Below are positions 8,441 through 16,715 of a DNA stretch of 64,000 nt, piece by piece. The DNA is taken from assembly GCF_001663815.1 (NCBI RefSeq), contig NZ_CP016027.1, positions 992,001-1,056,000 of the forward strand. The letters run 5' to 3'. Both the position numbers and the translations under genes were made by a program. The notes beneath the pieces are model-generated. The model had not been told where the DNA came from. It made no database searches and saw only the letters and a program-made list of their open reading frames with translations. Positions within the stretch are counted from its first letter, which is position 1, and each line of letters starts with the position of its first letter. Source of the stretch: Halothiobacillus diazotrophicus (GTDB lineage: Bacteria; Pseudomonadota; Gammaproteobacteria; Halothiobacillales; Halothiobacillaceae).

Positions 8441-8965
8441 CTAGCCGCCGTGGGCGTCGGGGATGACCCGCAACGCATGCACCGGCGCCGCCGCCAGCAG
8501 ATCGACGATCCGGCGACCGTCCGGCAACGCGGCCTCCGGCGCAATTTCCGCCCAGGGCTCCAATACGAAGCGTCGCTCGGCAATCCCCGGATGCGGCACG
8601 GTCAGGTCGGGCTGATCGATCGTCTGGTCGCCATAGGTCAAAATATCCAGATCCAGCACACGCTCGCCCCAATATCGGGTGGCGTAGCGTCCGGCTGCCT
8701 GCTCCAGGGCCTTGAGCGCCCCCAGAAGCTCTCCCGGAGATAACCGGGTGACCAGCAACGCGACCGCATTCACGTAATCGGGTTGATCCTGCGGCCCCAT
8801 CGGCGGGTTCGCATACAGTTTAGATCGCTTGAGCACCGACGTCTGCGGCAGGCAGTCCAGCGCCTGGAGCGCCCGGCCCAGTTGTTCGACCGGATGACCG
8901 AGATTGCTCCCGAGCGCAATCGTCGACACGACTTCGTCGGGCTTCATGCCTGCACGATCTGCCAT
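8441..8965 (-). CDS. folK: HPPK, 2-amino-4-hydroxy-6-hydroxymethyldihydropteridine pyrophosphokinase
   Basis: Transfers pyrophosphate from ATP to the pterin precursor of folate. Family motifs are IALGSNLG near the N-terminus, NPPMGPQDQPDYVNAV, the catalytic-loop ERVLDLDIL (Asp residues binding Mg), and VPHPGIAERRFVLEPWAEI. The start is uncertain: ATG at 8965, ATG at 8947, or a TTG at 8986 that overlaps the pcnB stop. None has a strong Shine-Dalgarno. I list 8965 (174 aa); 8947 gives a 168-aa protein closer to the usual length before the ALGSN motif. It probably depends on coupling to pcnB translation. Confidence 0.9.
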   Translation of the reverse strand: MADRAGMKPDEVVSTIALGSNLGHPVEQLGRALQALDCLPQTSVLKRSKLYANPPMGPQDQPDYVNAVALLVTRLSPGELLGALKALEQAAGRYATRYWGERVLDLDILTYGDQTIDQPDLTVPHPGIAERRFVLEPWAEIAPEAALPDGRRIVDLLAAAPVHALRVIPDAHGG

Positions 8966-8982
8966 CGGCCGTTCGTCGCGAC

Positions 8983-10335
8983 TCAATGCGGGCGCGACTG
9001 GCGGGGTCGGCGCGAACGCCGACGGGGACGCCGCTTCGGATCGCCGTGCGTCACGAAATCTTCGGGCAGGACGGTCGGCACCGCCTCGCCGGAATCCTTG
9101 TCGCGCGCCGGCGCATAGTGCCGCCAGAACGCACAGATCGAATCGGACACCTCGCCCACTTCACTCCGCAGACAGAGGAAATCCAGTGCAGCACGGAACC
9201 AGGCATGGGCCAGCAGGGTTTTCTGTGCTTCGGTCAAGCCGTCCAGCGGCGCACCGGGCACCATGTTCTGCCCCTCCCGCTCCAGGGCCGGCTGCAAGGA
9301 CCAGATGACCCGCATCAGATCCGTAAGCCGCCGGGGAATCGCAACCTGACGCACCGTGGCGGCGATCACTTCGTCGGCCGCCAGATCCAGAGCCGCATCG
9401 ACGTCGACGCGCTGGTGCACCCAGTACTCGCGGCGGCGACTGAGATCGGCCCACAGCAGTCCGGCGAGCAGGAAGGCCGGATTGACGGGCAGACCGAGCT
9501 GAATGCGCTCATCGGTACCGGTGAGAATCTTTTCCACCAGGGCGGAAACGCGATCGTAGTCGCGGTCGAGCAGATCGTTCAGACCGGCGAAGAGATAACC
9601 CAGCAGATTGAGCTCGCGCAGCTGCAGGAAGCCCGCCCAGGCATGCCCGCCCTGGAACAGCTTGATGCTTTCGTCGAACAGCCGGGCCGGCGCGATGTCC
9701 TTCAAGAGATCGCGGCAGATGTGAATGGCCTCCGCCGTTTCCGGCAGGAGCGTGAATCCCAGCTTGGCCATGAAGCGCGCGGCGCGCAGCATCCGGACCG
9801 GGTCCTCGCGATAGCGGGTCGCCGGATCGCCGATGATGCGCAGATGGCCGCTCTGCACGTCCTGCCAGCCCTGGACATAGTCGACGAGCGTGTCGTCCGC
9901 ATAGTTGTAGTACAAGGCATTGCAGGCGAAATCCCGTCGCCAGACGTCCTGGTCGATGGTGCCGAACACGTTGTCGCGCAGGATGCGGCCCTGGTCGGAC
10001 CGCCGCACGCCCTCGTCATCGCCCCCACGGAAGGTGGTGACCTCGATCAGATCCCGACCGAAGACGACATGCACGATCTTGAACCGGCGCCCGATGATCC
10101 GGGCGTGACGGAACAGCGCCTTGACCTGCTCGGGACGGGCATCCGTCACCACGTCGAAATCCTTCGGCCGAACGCCGCGCAGCAGATCGCGCACGCAGCC
10201 GCCGACCAGATAGGCGGCATAGCCATGATCGTGCAGGCGCTGAAGAACGTTGAGCGCATGATCGCTGAGATGATCCCGAAGAATCTCGTGTTTTTCGGGC
10301 GCGATGTACTCTGGCGAGGGCTTATCGGGAAACAA
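8983..10335 (-). CDS. pcnB: poly(A) polymerase I, apparent UUG start
   Basis: Adds poly(A) tails to RNA 3' ends, promoting decay. The 450-aa protein has the class II nucleotidyltransferase/CCA-enzyme head: LVGGCVRDLL, the catalytic DFDVVTDA, the GRRFKIVHV strand, the RDF/NALYYN segment and RMLRAARF. An Arg-rich C-terminal tail (KRRPRRRSRRPRQSR) fits RNA binding and bacterial PcnB rather than CCA-adding enzymes. An in-frame TGA sits nine codons before the TTG at 10335, and no ATG or GTG occurs between it and the catalytic head. Initiation must therefore use UUG or a rarer codon, echoing the known AUU start of E. coli pcnB. First gene of pcnB-folK-panBC. Confidence 0.93.
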   Translation of the reverse strand: MFPDKPSPEYIAPEKHEILRDHLSDHALNVLQRLHDHGYAAYLVGGCVRDLLRGVRPKDFDVVTDARPEQVKALFRHARIIGRRFKIVHVVFGRDLIEVTTFRGGDDEGVRRSDQGRILRDNVFGTIDQDVWRRDFACNALYYNYADDTLVDYVQGWQDVQSGHLRIIGDPATRYREDPVRMLRAARFMAKLGFTLLPETAEAIHICRDLLKDIAPARLFDESIKLFQGGHAWAGFLQLRELNLLGYLFAGLNDLLDRDYDRVSALVEKILTGTDERIQLGLPVNPAFLLAGLLWADLSRRREYWVHQRVDVDAALDLAADEVIAATVRQVAIPRRLTDLMRVIWSLQPALEREGQNMVPGAPLDGLTEAQKTLLAHAWFRAALDFLCLRSEVGEVSDSICAFWRHYAPARDKDSGEAVPTVLPEDFVTHGDPKRRPRRRSRRPRQSRPH

Positions 10336-10651
10336 GGTTTTGATTTCTCGTCTAAAAACTCAAAAATGAACGGTGGTTGCACAGGAATAGAGCGCTAAAG
10401 TCTAACATTCGGTCGCCTTGTCGCCATGATCTTATGCTTTCGACATGATAAATTTTCTGCAGATCCCATAAGGCATGTTAGATTTGAGCGAATGAGCCGT
10501 TACGCCACCGACTATCGCCGCGACACAAGCGCGATCCCTTCTTTCCTGCGGACATCCGCCCATGGGCAATCCATCAATGCGGTGACCGGCGGCGCGCGCG
10601 TTGCCGCCGCACCGTGTTCCCATCGCCACGGCACGAGGTCATGAAGGCCCT
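10336..10651. other. divergent intergenic region pcnB / mrp
   Basis: 316 bases between the divergently read pcnB and mrpA. It should hold promoters for both, but I could not find a hexamer pair good enough to name. It contains an 8-bp inverted repeat (separate entry) and a direct repeat CATGAT at 10425-10430 and 10444-10449. Base composition is lower in GC between 10400 and 10490 than in the flanking genes. No gene is supported here. Confidence 0.5.
10401..10482. repeat. inverted repeat TCTAACAT / ATGTTAGA, 66-base spacing
   Basis: TCTAACAT at 10401-10408 and its exact inverse at 10475-10482; one mismatch further out the match extends by two more bases. The 66-base spacing and its place between divergent genes suggest paired operator half-sites rather than an RNA hairpin, but chance occurrence is possible. 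Confidence 0.4.
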
Positions 10652-13459
10652 ATGGCAACCCTGATCCTGATCGTCCTGCTGCCTTTTCTGAGTGCGCCGC
10701 TCATCGCTTTGAGCGTCGGCTGGGATCGGCGTGCCGCGCCCTGGGTGGCCGGCGCCACCACGATTACCGGTCTGGTGTTGCTGGGGCTGCTGGTCGGTCA
10801 CGCCGATCTCGCCACCCCGCAGGTCATCCGCTTTGCCTGGCTGCCGCAGATCGGACTGGATTTCGCCTTCCGACTCGATGGGCTGAGCATCCTGTTCAGC
10901 GGCCTGATCCTGCTGATCGGCCTGCTGATCATCGTCTATGCCCGCTACTACCTTTCTTCCCAGGACCATCCGGGGCGCTTCTTCTCGGGCCTCATGCTCT
11001 TCATGGGCGCCATGCTCGGCATCGCGCTCTCGGAAAACCTGATCCAGCTGGTGGTCTTCTGGGAACTCACCTCCCTCTCCTCTTTCCTGTTGATCAGCTT
11101 CTGGCAACACCGCAAGGAAGCGCGCCAGGGCGCCCGAATGGCTCTGGCCGTGACAGGCATGGGCGGACTGGCCCTCCTCGGGGGGGTGCTGCTGCTCGGC
11201 CACGTGGTGGGCAGCTACAACCTGAGCACGGTACTCAATGCCGGCGACACGCTACGCGCCAGTCCGCTGTATCTGCCGATCCTGCTGCTGATCCTGCTCG
11301 GCGCCTTCACGAAATCGGCCCAGTTCCCCTTCCATTTCTGGCTGCCCAACGCCATGGCCGCACCGACGCCGGTCTCGGCCTACCTCCATTCGGCCACCAT
11401 GGTCAAAGCGGGCATTTTCCTGCTGGCTCGCCTGTTTCCCGTGCTATCCGGCACGGAGGAATGGCTGGTGCTGGTCGGGGGCGCCGGCCTCGCCACCTTC
11501 CTGCTCGGTGCCTACACGGCCCTGTTCAAGCACGATCTCAAGGGTCTGCTCGCCTACTCCACCATCAGTCACCTGGGGCTGATCACCCTGCTGTTCGGCT
11601 TCGGCACACCGCTGGCGGCGGTAGCGGGGATCTTCCATCTCATCAACCACGCCACCTTCAAGGCCTCGCTGTTCATGGTTGCCGGCATCATCGACCACGA
11701 GACCGGTACCCGGGACATGCGCCGCCTGGGCGGTTTGGCGCGCAAGATGCCGCACACGGCCACCCTCGCCATCGTGGCTGCCGCGGCCATGGCAGGCGTT
11801 CCGCTGCTTAACGGTTTCCTGAGCAAGGAGATGTTCTTCAGCGAGGCGCTGGACGTGGCGCCGGAGTTTGGTCCCACGTGGTTCCTGCCGCTGCTGGTGA
11901 CGCTCGGGGGCGTGATGTCGGTTGCCTACTCGATCCGCTTCGTCCATGACACGTTTTTCGGAACGCCCGACCCCGATCTACCCAAGGAAATTCACGAGCC
12001 ACCGCGCATGATGCGCGTTCCGGTGGACATCCTGGTCGTGGTCTGTCTGGCCGTCGGTATCTTCCCGGCCGTCCTGATCGGCGGGCTGCTGAACTTCACC
12101 GCCGCTGCCGTCCTGAATGCCGCACCACCCCATTTCAGCCTGGCCATCTGGCACGGTTTCAAGCTCCCCCTACTGATGAGTGCCATTGCCCTGGGCGGCG
12201 GTCTGCTCGTTTACGCTCTGCGTCGGCCGCTCACACGGTTCCACGAACACGGCATCGGCCACCTCAATGCGAAGACCCTGTTCGACGCACTCATCGGATC
12301 CGTGCACCTGGGCGCTGCATCGGTCACCCGCTGGTTCGATCAGGGACGCTTGCAACCCATGGCCCTCTGGACCCTGATCGCCGCGATCCTGGCGGGGCTG
12401 GTCGGTTTCCTCAGCTTCCAGGCACCGCTGTTCGGCCCGGACGTTGATGCCCCGGCCTTTGACGGCATCACCACTGCCGGCATGCTGCTCATGATGGCCG
12501 CATCCGTCGTCGCCGCCGGGATTCATACGCAACGCCTGCGCGCCCTGCTGCCGATGAGCGTCGTCGGCCTGGGCGTCGCCCTGCTGTTCGTCCGTTATTC
12601 GGCCCCGGATCTCGCCCTCACGCAGCTTTCCGTGGAAGTCATCACCATCGTGCTGATGCTGCTGGCCCTGCGCTATCTGCCGGCCCGGGGCACAAGCGAA
12701 CGAGGGCCTCGCCAATACCGCGATATCGGCATCGCGGCCCTGGCCGGGATTGGCGCCACGATCCTGACCTATGCCGTCATGTCGCGCGATTACGAGAACA
12801 TCGCCGGCTACTTCCTGGCCAACAGCCTCACGGAAGGCGGCGGCCATAACGTCGTGAACGTCATCCTGGTGGATTTCCGGGGCTACGATACCTTCGGCGA
12901 GATCAGCGTCCTGGCGCTGGCCGCGCTTGGCGTGTTTGCCCTGCTGCAGAATCTCAGACTACCGCAGGACTCGGCCGGCCCGGGTTGCCTGTCCGCGGCC
13001 CAGCCGTTGCTATTCCAGACCCTGAGCCAGCTGCTGCTGCCGCTCACCCTCGTGTTCGGGCTGTACATCCTGCTGCGCGGTCACAATGCGCCTGGTGGCG
13101 GCTTCATCGCCGGGCTGATCGTCGCCAGCGCACTGATCACGCAGTACCTCGCGCAGGGTGTCCGGGCCACGGAGCGCAAGTTGCTGATCCCGACCCACGG
13201 CGCCATCGGGTTCGGCCTGTTGCTCGCTCTGGGCACCGGGCTCGCCGCCATCGCTGCGGGCTTCCCCTTCCTCACCTCCACCTTCGGCCACTGGGAAATC
13301 CCGCTGATCGGCAGCGTGGAACTGGCCTCGGCCATGATGTTCGACCTCGGCGTGTTCCTGGTCGTACTGGGCGCGAGCGTGCTGATGCTGGTTCACATGG
13401 CGCATCTGGAGCTGCGCCCCTCAGGCGAGAAAGCCGCCACAACGGGAGAGACCGCCTGA
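10652..13459 (+). CDS. mrpA: Mrp Na+/H+ antiporter subunit A fused to subunit B
   Basis: Largest subunit of the multi-protein Mrp (Mnh/Pha/Sha) antiporter, homologous to the NuoL proton-pumping subunit of complex I. The 935-aa protein has the NuoL/M-type antiporter core (about 100-500) with the conserved Glu and Lys helices FWELTSLSSFLLISFW, KSAQFPFHFWLPNAMAAPTPVSAYLHSATMVKAG and LKGLLAYSTISHLG. A MbhD/MbhE-like middle follows, then a C-terminal MnhB domain (from about 785: LLRGHNAPGGGFIAGLI). This is the A-plus-B fusion seen in six-gene mrp operons. I chose the ATG at 10652, with AAGG about 8 bases upstream. The stop overlaps the mrpC start (TGATG). Confidence 0.95.
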   Translation: MATLILIVLLPFLSAPLIALSVGWDRRAAPWVAGATTITGLVLLGLLVGHADLATPQVIRFAWLPQIGLDFAFRLDGLSILFSGLILLIGLLIIVYARYYLSSQDHPGRFFSGLMLFMGAMLGIALSENLIQLVVFWELTSLSSFLLISFWQHRKEARQGARMALAVTGMGGLALLGGVLLLGHVVGSYNLSTVLNAGDTLRASPLYLPILLLILLGAFTKSAQFPFHFWLPNAMAAPTPVSAYLHSATMVKAGIFLLARLFPVLSGTEEWLVLVGGAGLATFLLGAYTALFKHDLKGLLAYSTISHLGLITLLFGFGTPLAAVAGIFHLINHATFKASLFMVAGIIDHETGTRDMRRLGGLARKMPHTATLAIVAAAAMAGVPLLNGFLSKEMFFSEALDVAPEFGPTWFLPLLVTLGGVMSVAYSIRFVHDTFFGTPDPDLPKEIHEPPRMMRVPVDILVVVCLAVGIFPAVLIGGLLNFTAAAVLNAAPPHFSLAIWHGFKLPLLMSAIALGGGLLVYALRRPLTRFHEHGIGHLNAKTLFDALIGSVHLGAASVTRWFDQGRLQPMALWTLIAAILAGLVGFLSFQAPLFGPDVDAPAFDGITTAGMLLMMAASVVAAGIHTQRLRALLPMSVVGLGVALLFVRYSAPDLALTQLSVEVITIVLMLLALRYLPARGTSERGPRQYRDIGIAALAGIGATILTYAVMSRDYENIAGYFLANSLTEGGGHNVVNVILVDFRGYDTFGEISVLALAALGVFALLQNLRLPQDSAGPGCLSAAQPLLFQTLSQLLLPLTLVFGLYILLRGHNAPGGGFIAGLIVASALITQYLAQGVRATERKLLIPTHGAIGFGLLLALGTGLAAIAAGFPFLTSTFGHWEIPLIGSVELASAMMFDLGVFLVVLGASVLMLVHMAHLELRPSGEKAATTGETA

Positions 13460-13839
13460 TGTCCCTGCTTTTCGCCCTGCTGATCGGCATGCTGACGGCC
13501 TCCGGCGTGTATCTCACGCTGCGTGCCCAGACTTTCCCCGTCGTACTGGGTCTGACCCTGCTTTCCTACGCGGTCAACCTGTTCCTGTTCGGCATGGGCC
13601 GACTGGCCAGCAACGCCGCGGCGGTACTGGGCAACCAGAGCCACTACGCGGACCCGCTTCCGCAGGCCCTGGTGCTGACGGCCATCGTGATCGCCTTCGC
13701 CATGACCGCCTTCGTGATCGTGCTGGCACTGAAGACGCGTGCGGAGCTTGGCAATGACCATGTCGACGGTGCGCCGCTCCCCGGTTCAAAATTGTCGGGT
13801 CCGACAGCCGAAGACCAGAAGGACGACGCGACATCATGA
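13459..13839 (+). CDS. mrpC: Mrp antiporter subunit C
   Basis: Small NuoK-like membrane subunit (126 aa) of the Mrp antiporter. It has three predicted helices (about 2-22, 28-50 and 70-93) with the NuoK-type conserved SLLFALLIGMLTASGVYL, GLTLLSYAVNLFLF and DPLPQALVLTAIVIAFAMTAF. The C-terminal 35 residues are a hydrophilic tail. The ATG shares one base with the mrpA stop, and its own stop overlaps the mrpD ATG by four bases, so expression is coupled along the operon. Confidence 0.94.
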   Translation: MSLLFALLIGMLTASGVYLTLRAQTFPVVLGLTLLSYAVNLFLFGMGRLASNAAAVLGNQSHYADPLPQALVLTAIVIAFAMTAFVIVLALKTRAELGNDHVDGAPLPGSKLSGPTAEDQKDDATS

Positions 13840-15533
13840 CCGGCCTGTTTTCCGCTCCCGTCTGGCCCCTGCACTGGCTCGCCCTGCCCGTCTTCCTGCC
13901 GGTTTTCAGCGCCGTCCTGCTGATCCTGATGCATCGGCGCAGCGTTCGACTGCAACGGATCGTCAGCGGGTCGAGCGTCGCCCTGCTCCTGCTCGGCGTC
14001 GCCGCCCTGCTGATCAGCGGCGCCGGCGACCAGCATCTCGTCTACCCCATGGGCGACTGGCCCGCGCCCTTCGGCATCGTCTGGGTCTACGATCGACTGG
14101 CCGGGCTCATGCTCCTGCTCACGGCCGGTCTCGCCGTCGTCAGTTTCCTCTATGCCGTCGCAACGGACGAGGATCGACGCGGCCCGCATTTCCACGCCCT
14201 GTTCCAGGCGCAGCTCTTCGGGCTGAACGGCGCCTTCCTCACCGGCGACGTCTTCAACCTGTTCGTGTTCTTCGAGGTCCTGCTGCTGGCATCCTACGGC
14301 CTGATGCTGCATGGCGGCGGAGCAAAGCGCAGTCGCGCGGGTCTTCACTACATGGTGATCAACCTCATCGGCTCGACCCTGTTCCTGTTCGCTGTGGGCG
14401 CGCTCTATGGCGTGCTGGGTACGCTGAACCTCGCCGATCTCGCCGTGAAACTCGGCCAGGCACCCGCACAGAACTACGCCATCATCGCCGCCGCCAGCCT
14501 GATGCTCTTCGTGGTGTTCGCGATCAAGGCCGCCGCGTTTCCGCTGTACCTCTGGCTGCCGGCCACCTATGCGGAAACCTCCGCGCCTGTTGCTGCCCTC
14601 TTTGCGATCATGACGAAGGTGGGGCTGTATGCCATGCTGCGCGTCCACGGCACCCTGTTCGACGCGGATACGGCACCCGCCGCATTCGTCGATCTCGTGG
14701 CACCCTGGCAAATCTGGCTCGGCATCGTGACGCTGGTCATGGGCACCCTGGGCGTGCTTGCGGCACAGAACCTGCGGCGGCAGGTGGCCTATCTGATCCT
14801 CGCCTCCGTGGGCACCTTGATGATCGCCCTCGGCATGCGGAGCGAAGCGGCGATCAGCAGCGCCCTGTACTACTGGATTCACACCACGGTGCTGAGCGCA
14901 GGCTTCTTCCTGCTGACCGACATGATCCGGCGGGGCCGCGCCCATGGCGACAGCTGGCAATCCGCACCGCCCATGGCCGGGATGGTCCTTATCGGATCTC
15001 TGTTCTTCGTCTATGCCCTCGCCATGGCGGGCCTGCCGCCGCTGACCGGGTTCTTCGGCAAGGTTCTCATCCTCTCCGCAGCCATGGACCATCCCTTGCG
15101 CACCCCGATTTTCGCAACGATCCTGATCACGAGCCTTCTGGCCGTCATCGCTCTGGCCCGTAGCGGAACCCGACTGTTCTACCGCGTGGAGCAACCGCGC
15201 ACCGACGCACCGGCAAGTGTCAAGCCGAATACCTGGGCATGGATTGCGGTCGTCAGTCCCCTGCTGGTTGCCGCCTTGATGGTGATTGGTGCCCACCCGC
15301 TCAGCAGCTGGCTGGAAGGCACGAGCAGCCAGATCGCTCGGACGCCGGCCTACATCCAGGCCGTCCTGTCCACGGATGCGCGCGCTTCGACGCACCCGGC
15401 GTTTCCGGTTCATCCCATCCATGGCATGGACCCTGGCATGGACCCTGGCATGGACCCTGGCATGGACTTGGGCACCAACCCAGGCACAGACCCAGGCACA
15501 GACCCAGGCACGACAGCGGGAGGAACACACTGA
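13836..15533 (+). CDS. mrpD: Mrp antiporter subunit D
   Basis: NuoM/NuoN-like subunit (565 aa) with about 14 membrane helices; with MrpA it forms the proton and sodium translocation modules. Conserved features include the FNLFVFFEVLLLASYGLML helix with its key Glu, AIKAAAFPLYLWLPATYAETSAPVAALFAIMTKVGLYA with the Lys residues, and AGLPPLTGFFGK. The last ~35 residues are an unusual Gly-[Met/Thr]-Asp-Pro repeat (GMDP then GTDP) encoded by 12-bp repeats. It is hydrophilic and probably a disordered tail after the last helix. Start and stop overlap mrpC and mrpE. Confidence 0.95.
   Translation: MTGLFSAPVWPLHWLALPVFLPVFSAVLLILMHRRSVRLQRIVSGSSVALLLLGVAALLISGAGDQHLVYPMGDWPAPFGIVWVYDRLAGLMLLLTAGLAVVSFLYAVATDEDRRGPHFHALFQAQLFGLNGAFLTGDVFNLFVFFEVLLLASYGLMLHGGGAKRSRAGLHYMVINLIGSTLFLFAVGALYGVLGTLNLADLAVKLGQAPAQNYAIIAAASLMLFVVFAIKAAAFPLYLWLPATYAETSAPVAALFAIMTKVGLYAMLRVHGTLFDADTAPAAFVDLVAPWQIWLGIVTLVMGTLGVLAAQNLRRQVAYLILASVGTLMIALGMRSEAAISSALYYWIHTTVLSAGFFLLTDMIRRGRAHGDSWQSAPPMAGMVLIGSLFFVYALAMAGLPPLTGFFGKVLILSAAMDHPLRTPIFATILITSLLAVIALARSGTRLFYRVEQPRTDAPASVKPNTWAWIAVVSPLLVAALMVIGAHPLSSWLEGTSSQIARTPAYIQAVLSTDARASTHPAFPVHPIHGMDPGMDPGMDPGMDLGTNPGTDPGTDPGTTAGGTH
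15421..15512. repeat. 12-bp tandem repeat array at the 3' end of mrpD
   Basis: About seven in-frame 12-base units. The first four read GGCATGGACCCT (the last diverging); after a transition the later units read GGCACAGACCCA. They encode repeated G-M-D-P and then G-T-D-P. The two sub-families suggest two rounds of slippage-type expansion with later drift. Confidence 0.9.
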
Positions 15534-16066
15534 TGAACGCGTTTCTGAAGAAAATCCTGCCCAGACCGCTATTGAGCCTCAGTCTTGCGCTGCTTTGGCT
15601 CCTATTGAACAACAGTCTGTCGACGGGACAGATTCTGCTCGGTCTTCTCATTGGATTGGCGATTCCCCCGGCACTGGGGCCGCGGGACACCGCCCCCCTG
15701 CCCATCCGTCGGCCCGTGGCGCTGCTCGGCTATGTACTGCTGGTGATCCGCGATATCGTCGTAGCCAACTTCATCGTGGCGCGGCAGGTGCTGGGCCGGA
15801 ATGCGGCCCTGAAGTCGCAGTTCCTGATCGTCCCGCTGTCCGTCCGACACCCGACGGCCATCAGTTTGTTCGCCAGTACCATCACCCTGACGCCCGGCAC
15901 GGTTTCCTGCGAGATCGCAGCGGATCGCAGTCACCTGATCGTCCACGCCCTACATACCGATGATGCCGATGACGAGATCGCCGGCATGAAGGACCGATAC
16001 GAACGGCGGATTCAGCGAATCTTCGGCGAGACCGAAGACACCTCGATGAAAGGAGCCCATTCATGA
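15533..16066 (+). CDS. mrpE: Mrp antiporter subunit E
   Basis: 177-aa membrane subunit of the Mrp complex, peculiar to Mrp and some hydrogenase-type complexes. Two hydrophobic segments lie near the N-terminus (about 12-50) and a third around 66-82 (ALLGYVLLVIRDIVVANFIVARQVL, conserved in MnhE). A soluble C-terminal part follows, with the family stretch TAISLFASTITLTPGTVSCEI. The start overlaps the mrpD stop and the stop overlaps mrpF (ATGA). Confidence 0.93.
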   Translation: MNAFLKKILPRPLLSLSLALLWLLLNNSLSTGQILLGLLIGLAIPPALGPRDTAPLPIRRPVALLGYVLLVIRDIVVANFIVARQVLGRNAALKSQFLIVPLSVRHPTAISLFASTITLTPGTVSCEIAADRSHLIVHALHTDDADDEIAGMKDRYERRIQRIFGETEDTSMKGAHS

Positions 16067-16347
16067 TCGGCATCGCCGCTGTCGTCGGCCTGGCGCTCGT
16101 TGGCATCGCCTGCCTGCTGAGCTTCTACCGCGTGCTCCGTGGCCCCGCTCTGGCCGACCGCATCCTGGCGCTGGACACCCTCGCAGTAAACGCCATCGCG
16201 CTGATCGTGCTGTTCGGCCTGTGGACGGGCAGCGCCATCAACTTCGAGGCCGCATTGCTGCTCGCGGTGCTCGGCTTCGTGAGCACCGTGGCACTGGCCA
16301 AGTACGTCCTGCGAGGCCGAATCATCGAATCGGAGGAACAGTCATGA
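16063..16347 (+). CDS. mrpF: Mrp antiporter subunit F
   Basis: 94-aa three-helix subunit. The MnhF signature is visible as VLRGPALADRILALDTLAVNAIALIVL, followed by a third helix FEAALLLAVLGFVSTVALAKY. Both ends overlap neighbouring mrp genes by four bases, so all six genes are likely made from one transcript. Confidence 0.93.
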   Translation: MIGIAAVVGLALVGIACLLSFYRVLRGPALADRILALDTLAVNAIALIVLFGLWTGSAINFEAALLLAVLGFVSTVALAKYVLRGRIIESEEQS

Positions 16348-16700
16348 CCATCGCCGAATTCGCGATCGCCGGGCTGATCATTCTGGGCAGCGCATTCGTC
16401 CTGCTCGGATCGATCGGTCTCGTCAAGTTTCCGGATTTCTTCATGCGCCTGCATGCGCCCACCAAGGCCTCCACATTGGGCGTCACGGCGCTGCTGCTGG
16501 CTTCCGCCCTCTTCTTCTCGTTGAAGTCGGGGCACGCATCCCTCCATGAAGCGCTGATCATCGTGTTCCTGTGGGTGACCGCGCCGATCAGCGCACTGAT
16601 GCTGGCCTCGTCGGCGCGTTGCCGGCAAACGAAGGACGAGACATCAAGCAAGACGGGCGAACCCCAGACCGACAAGCCCGGGACCACAACCCCCGAATAA
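16344..16700 (+). CDS. mrpG: Mrp antiporter subunit G
   Basis: 118-aa last subunit of the Mrp operon. It has the PhaG/MnhG signature GSIGLVKFPDFFMRLHAPTKASTLGV flanked by hydrophobic helices, and a polar C-terminal tail. The Shine-Dalgarno GGAGGA lies inside the end of mrpF, about 6 bases before the ATG at 16344. The operon ends here, converging on the sensor gene whose stop lies 16 bases away; I see no hairpin terminator in that gap. Confidence 0.93.
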   Translation: MTIAEFAIAGLIILGSAFVLLGSIGLVKFPDFFMRLHAPTKASTLGVTALLLASALFFSLKSGHASLHEALIIVFLWVTAPISALMLASSARCRQTKDETSSKTGEPQTDKPGTTTPE

Positions 16701-16715
16701 GATCCCGATCGACAC

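Noticed and set aside
10652-16700. Mrp genes as part of respiratory complex I
   Set aside because: The A(B)-C-D-E-F-G order with MnhE, F and G subunits is diagnostic of Mrp antiporters; no nuo genes are present.
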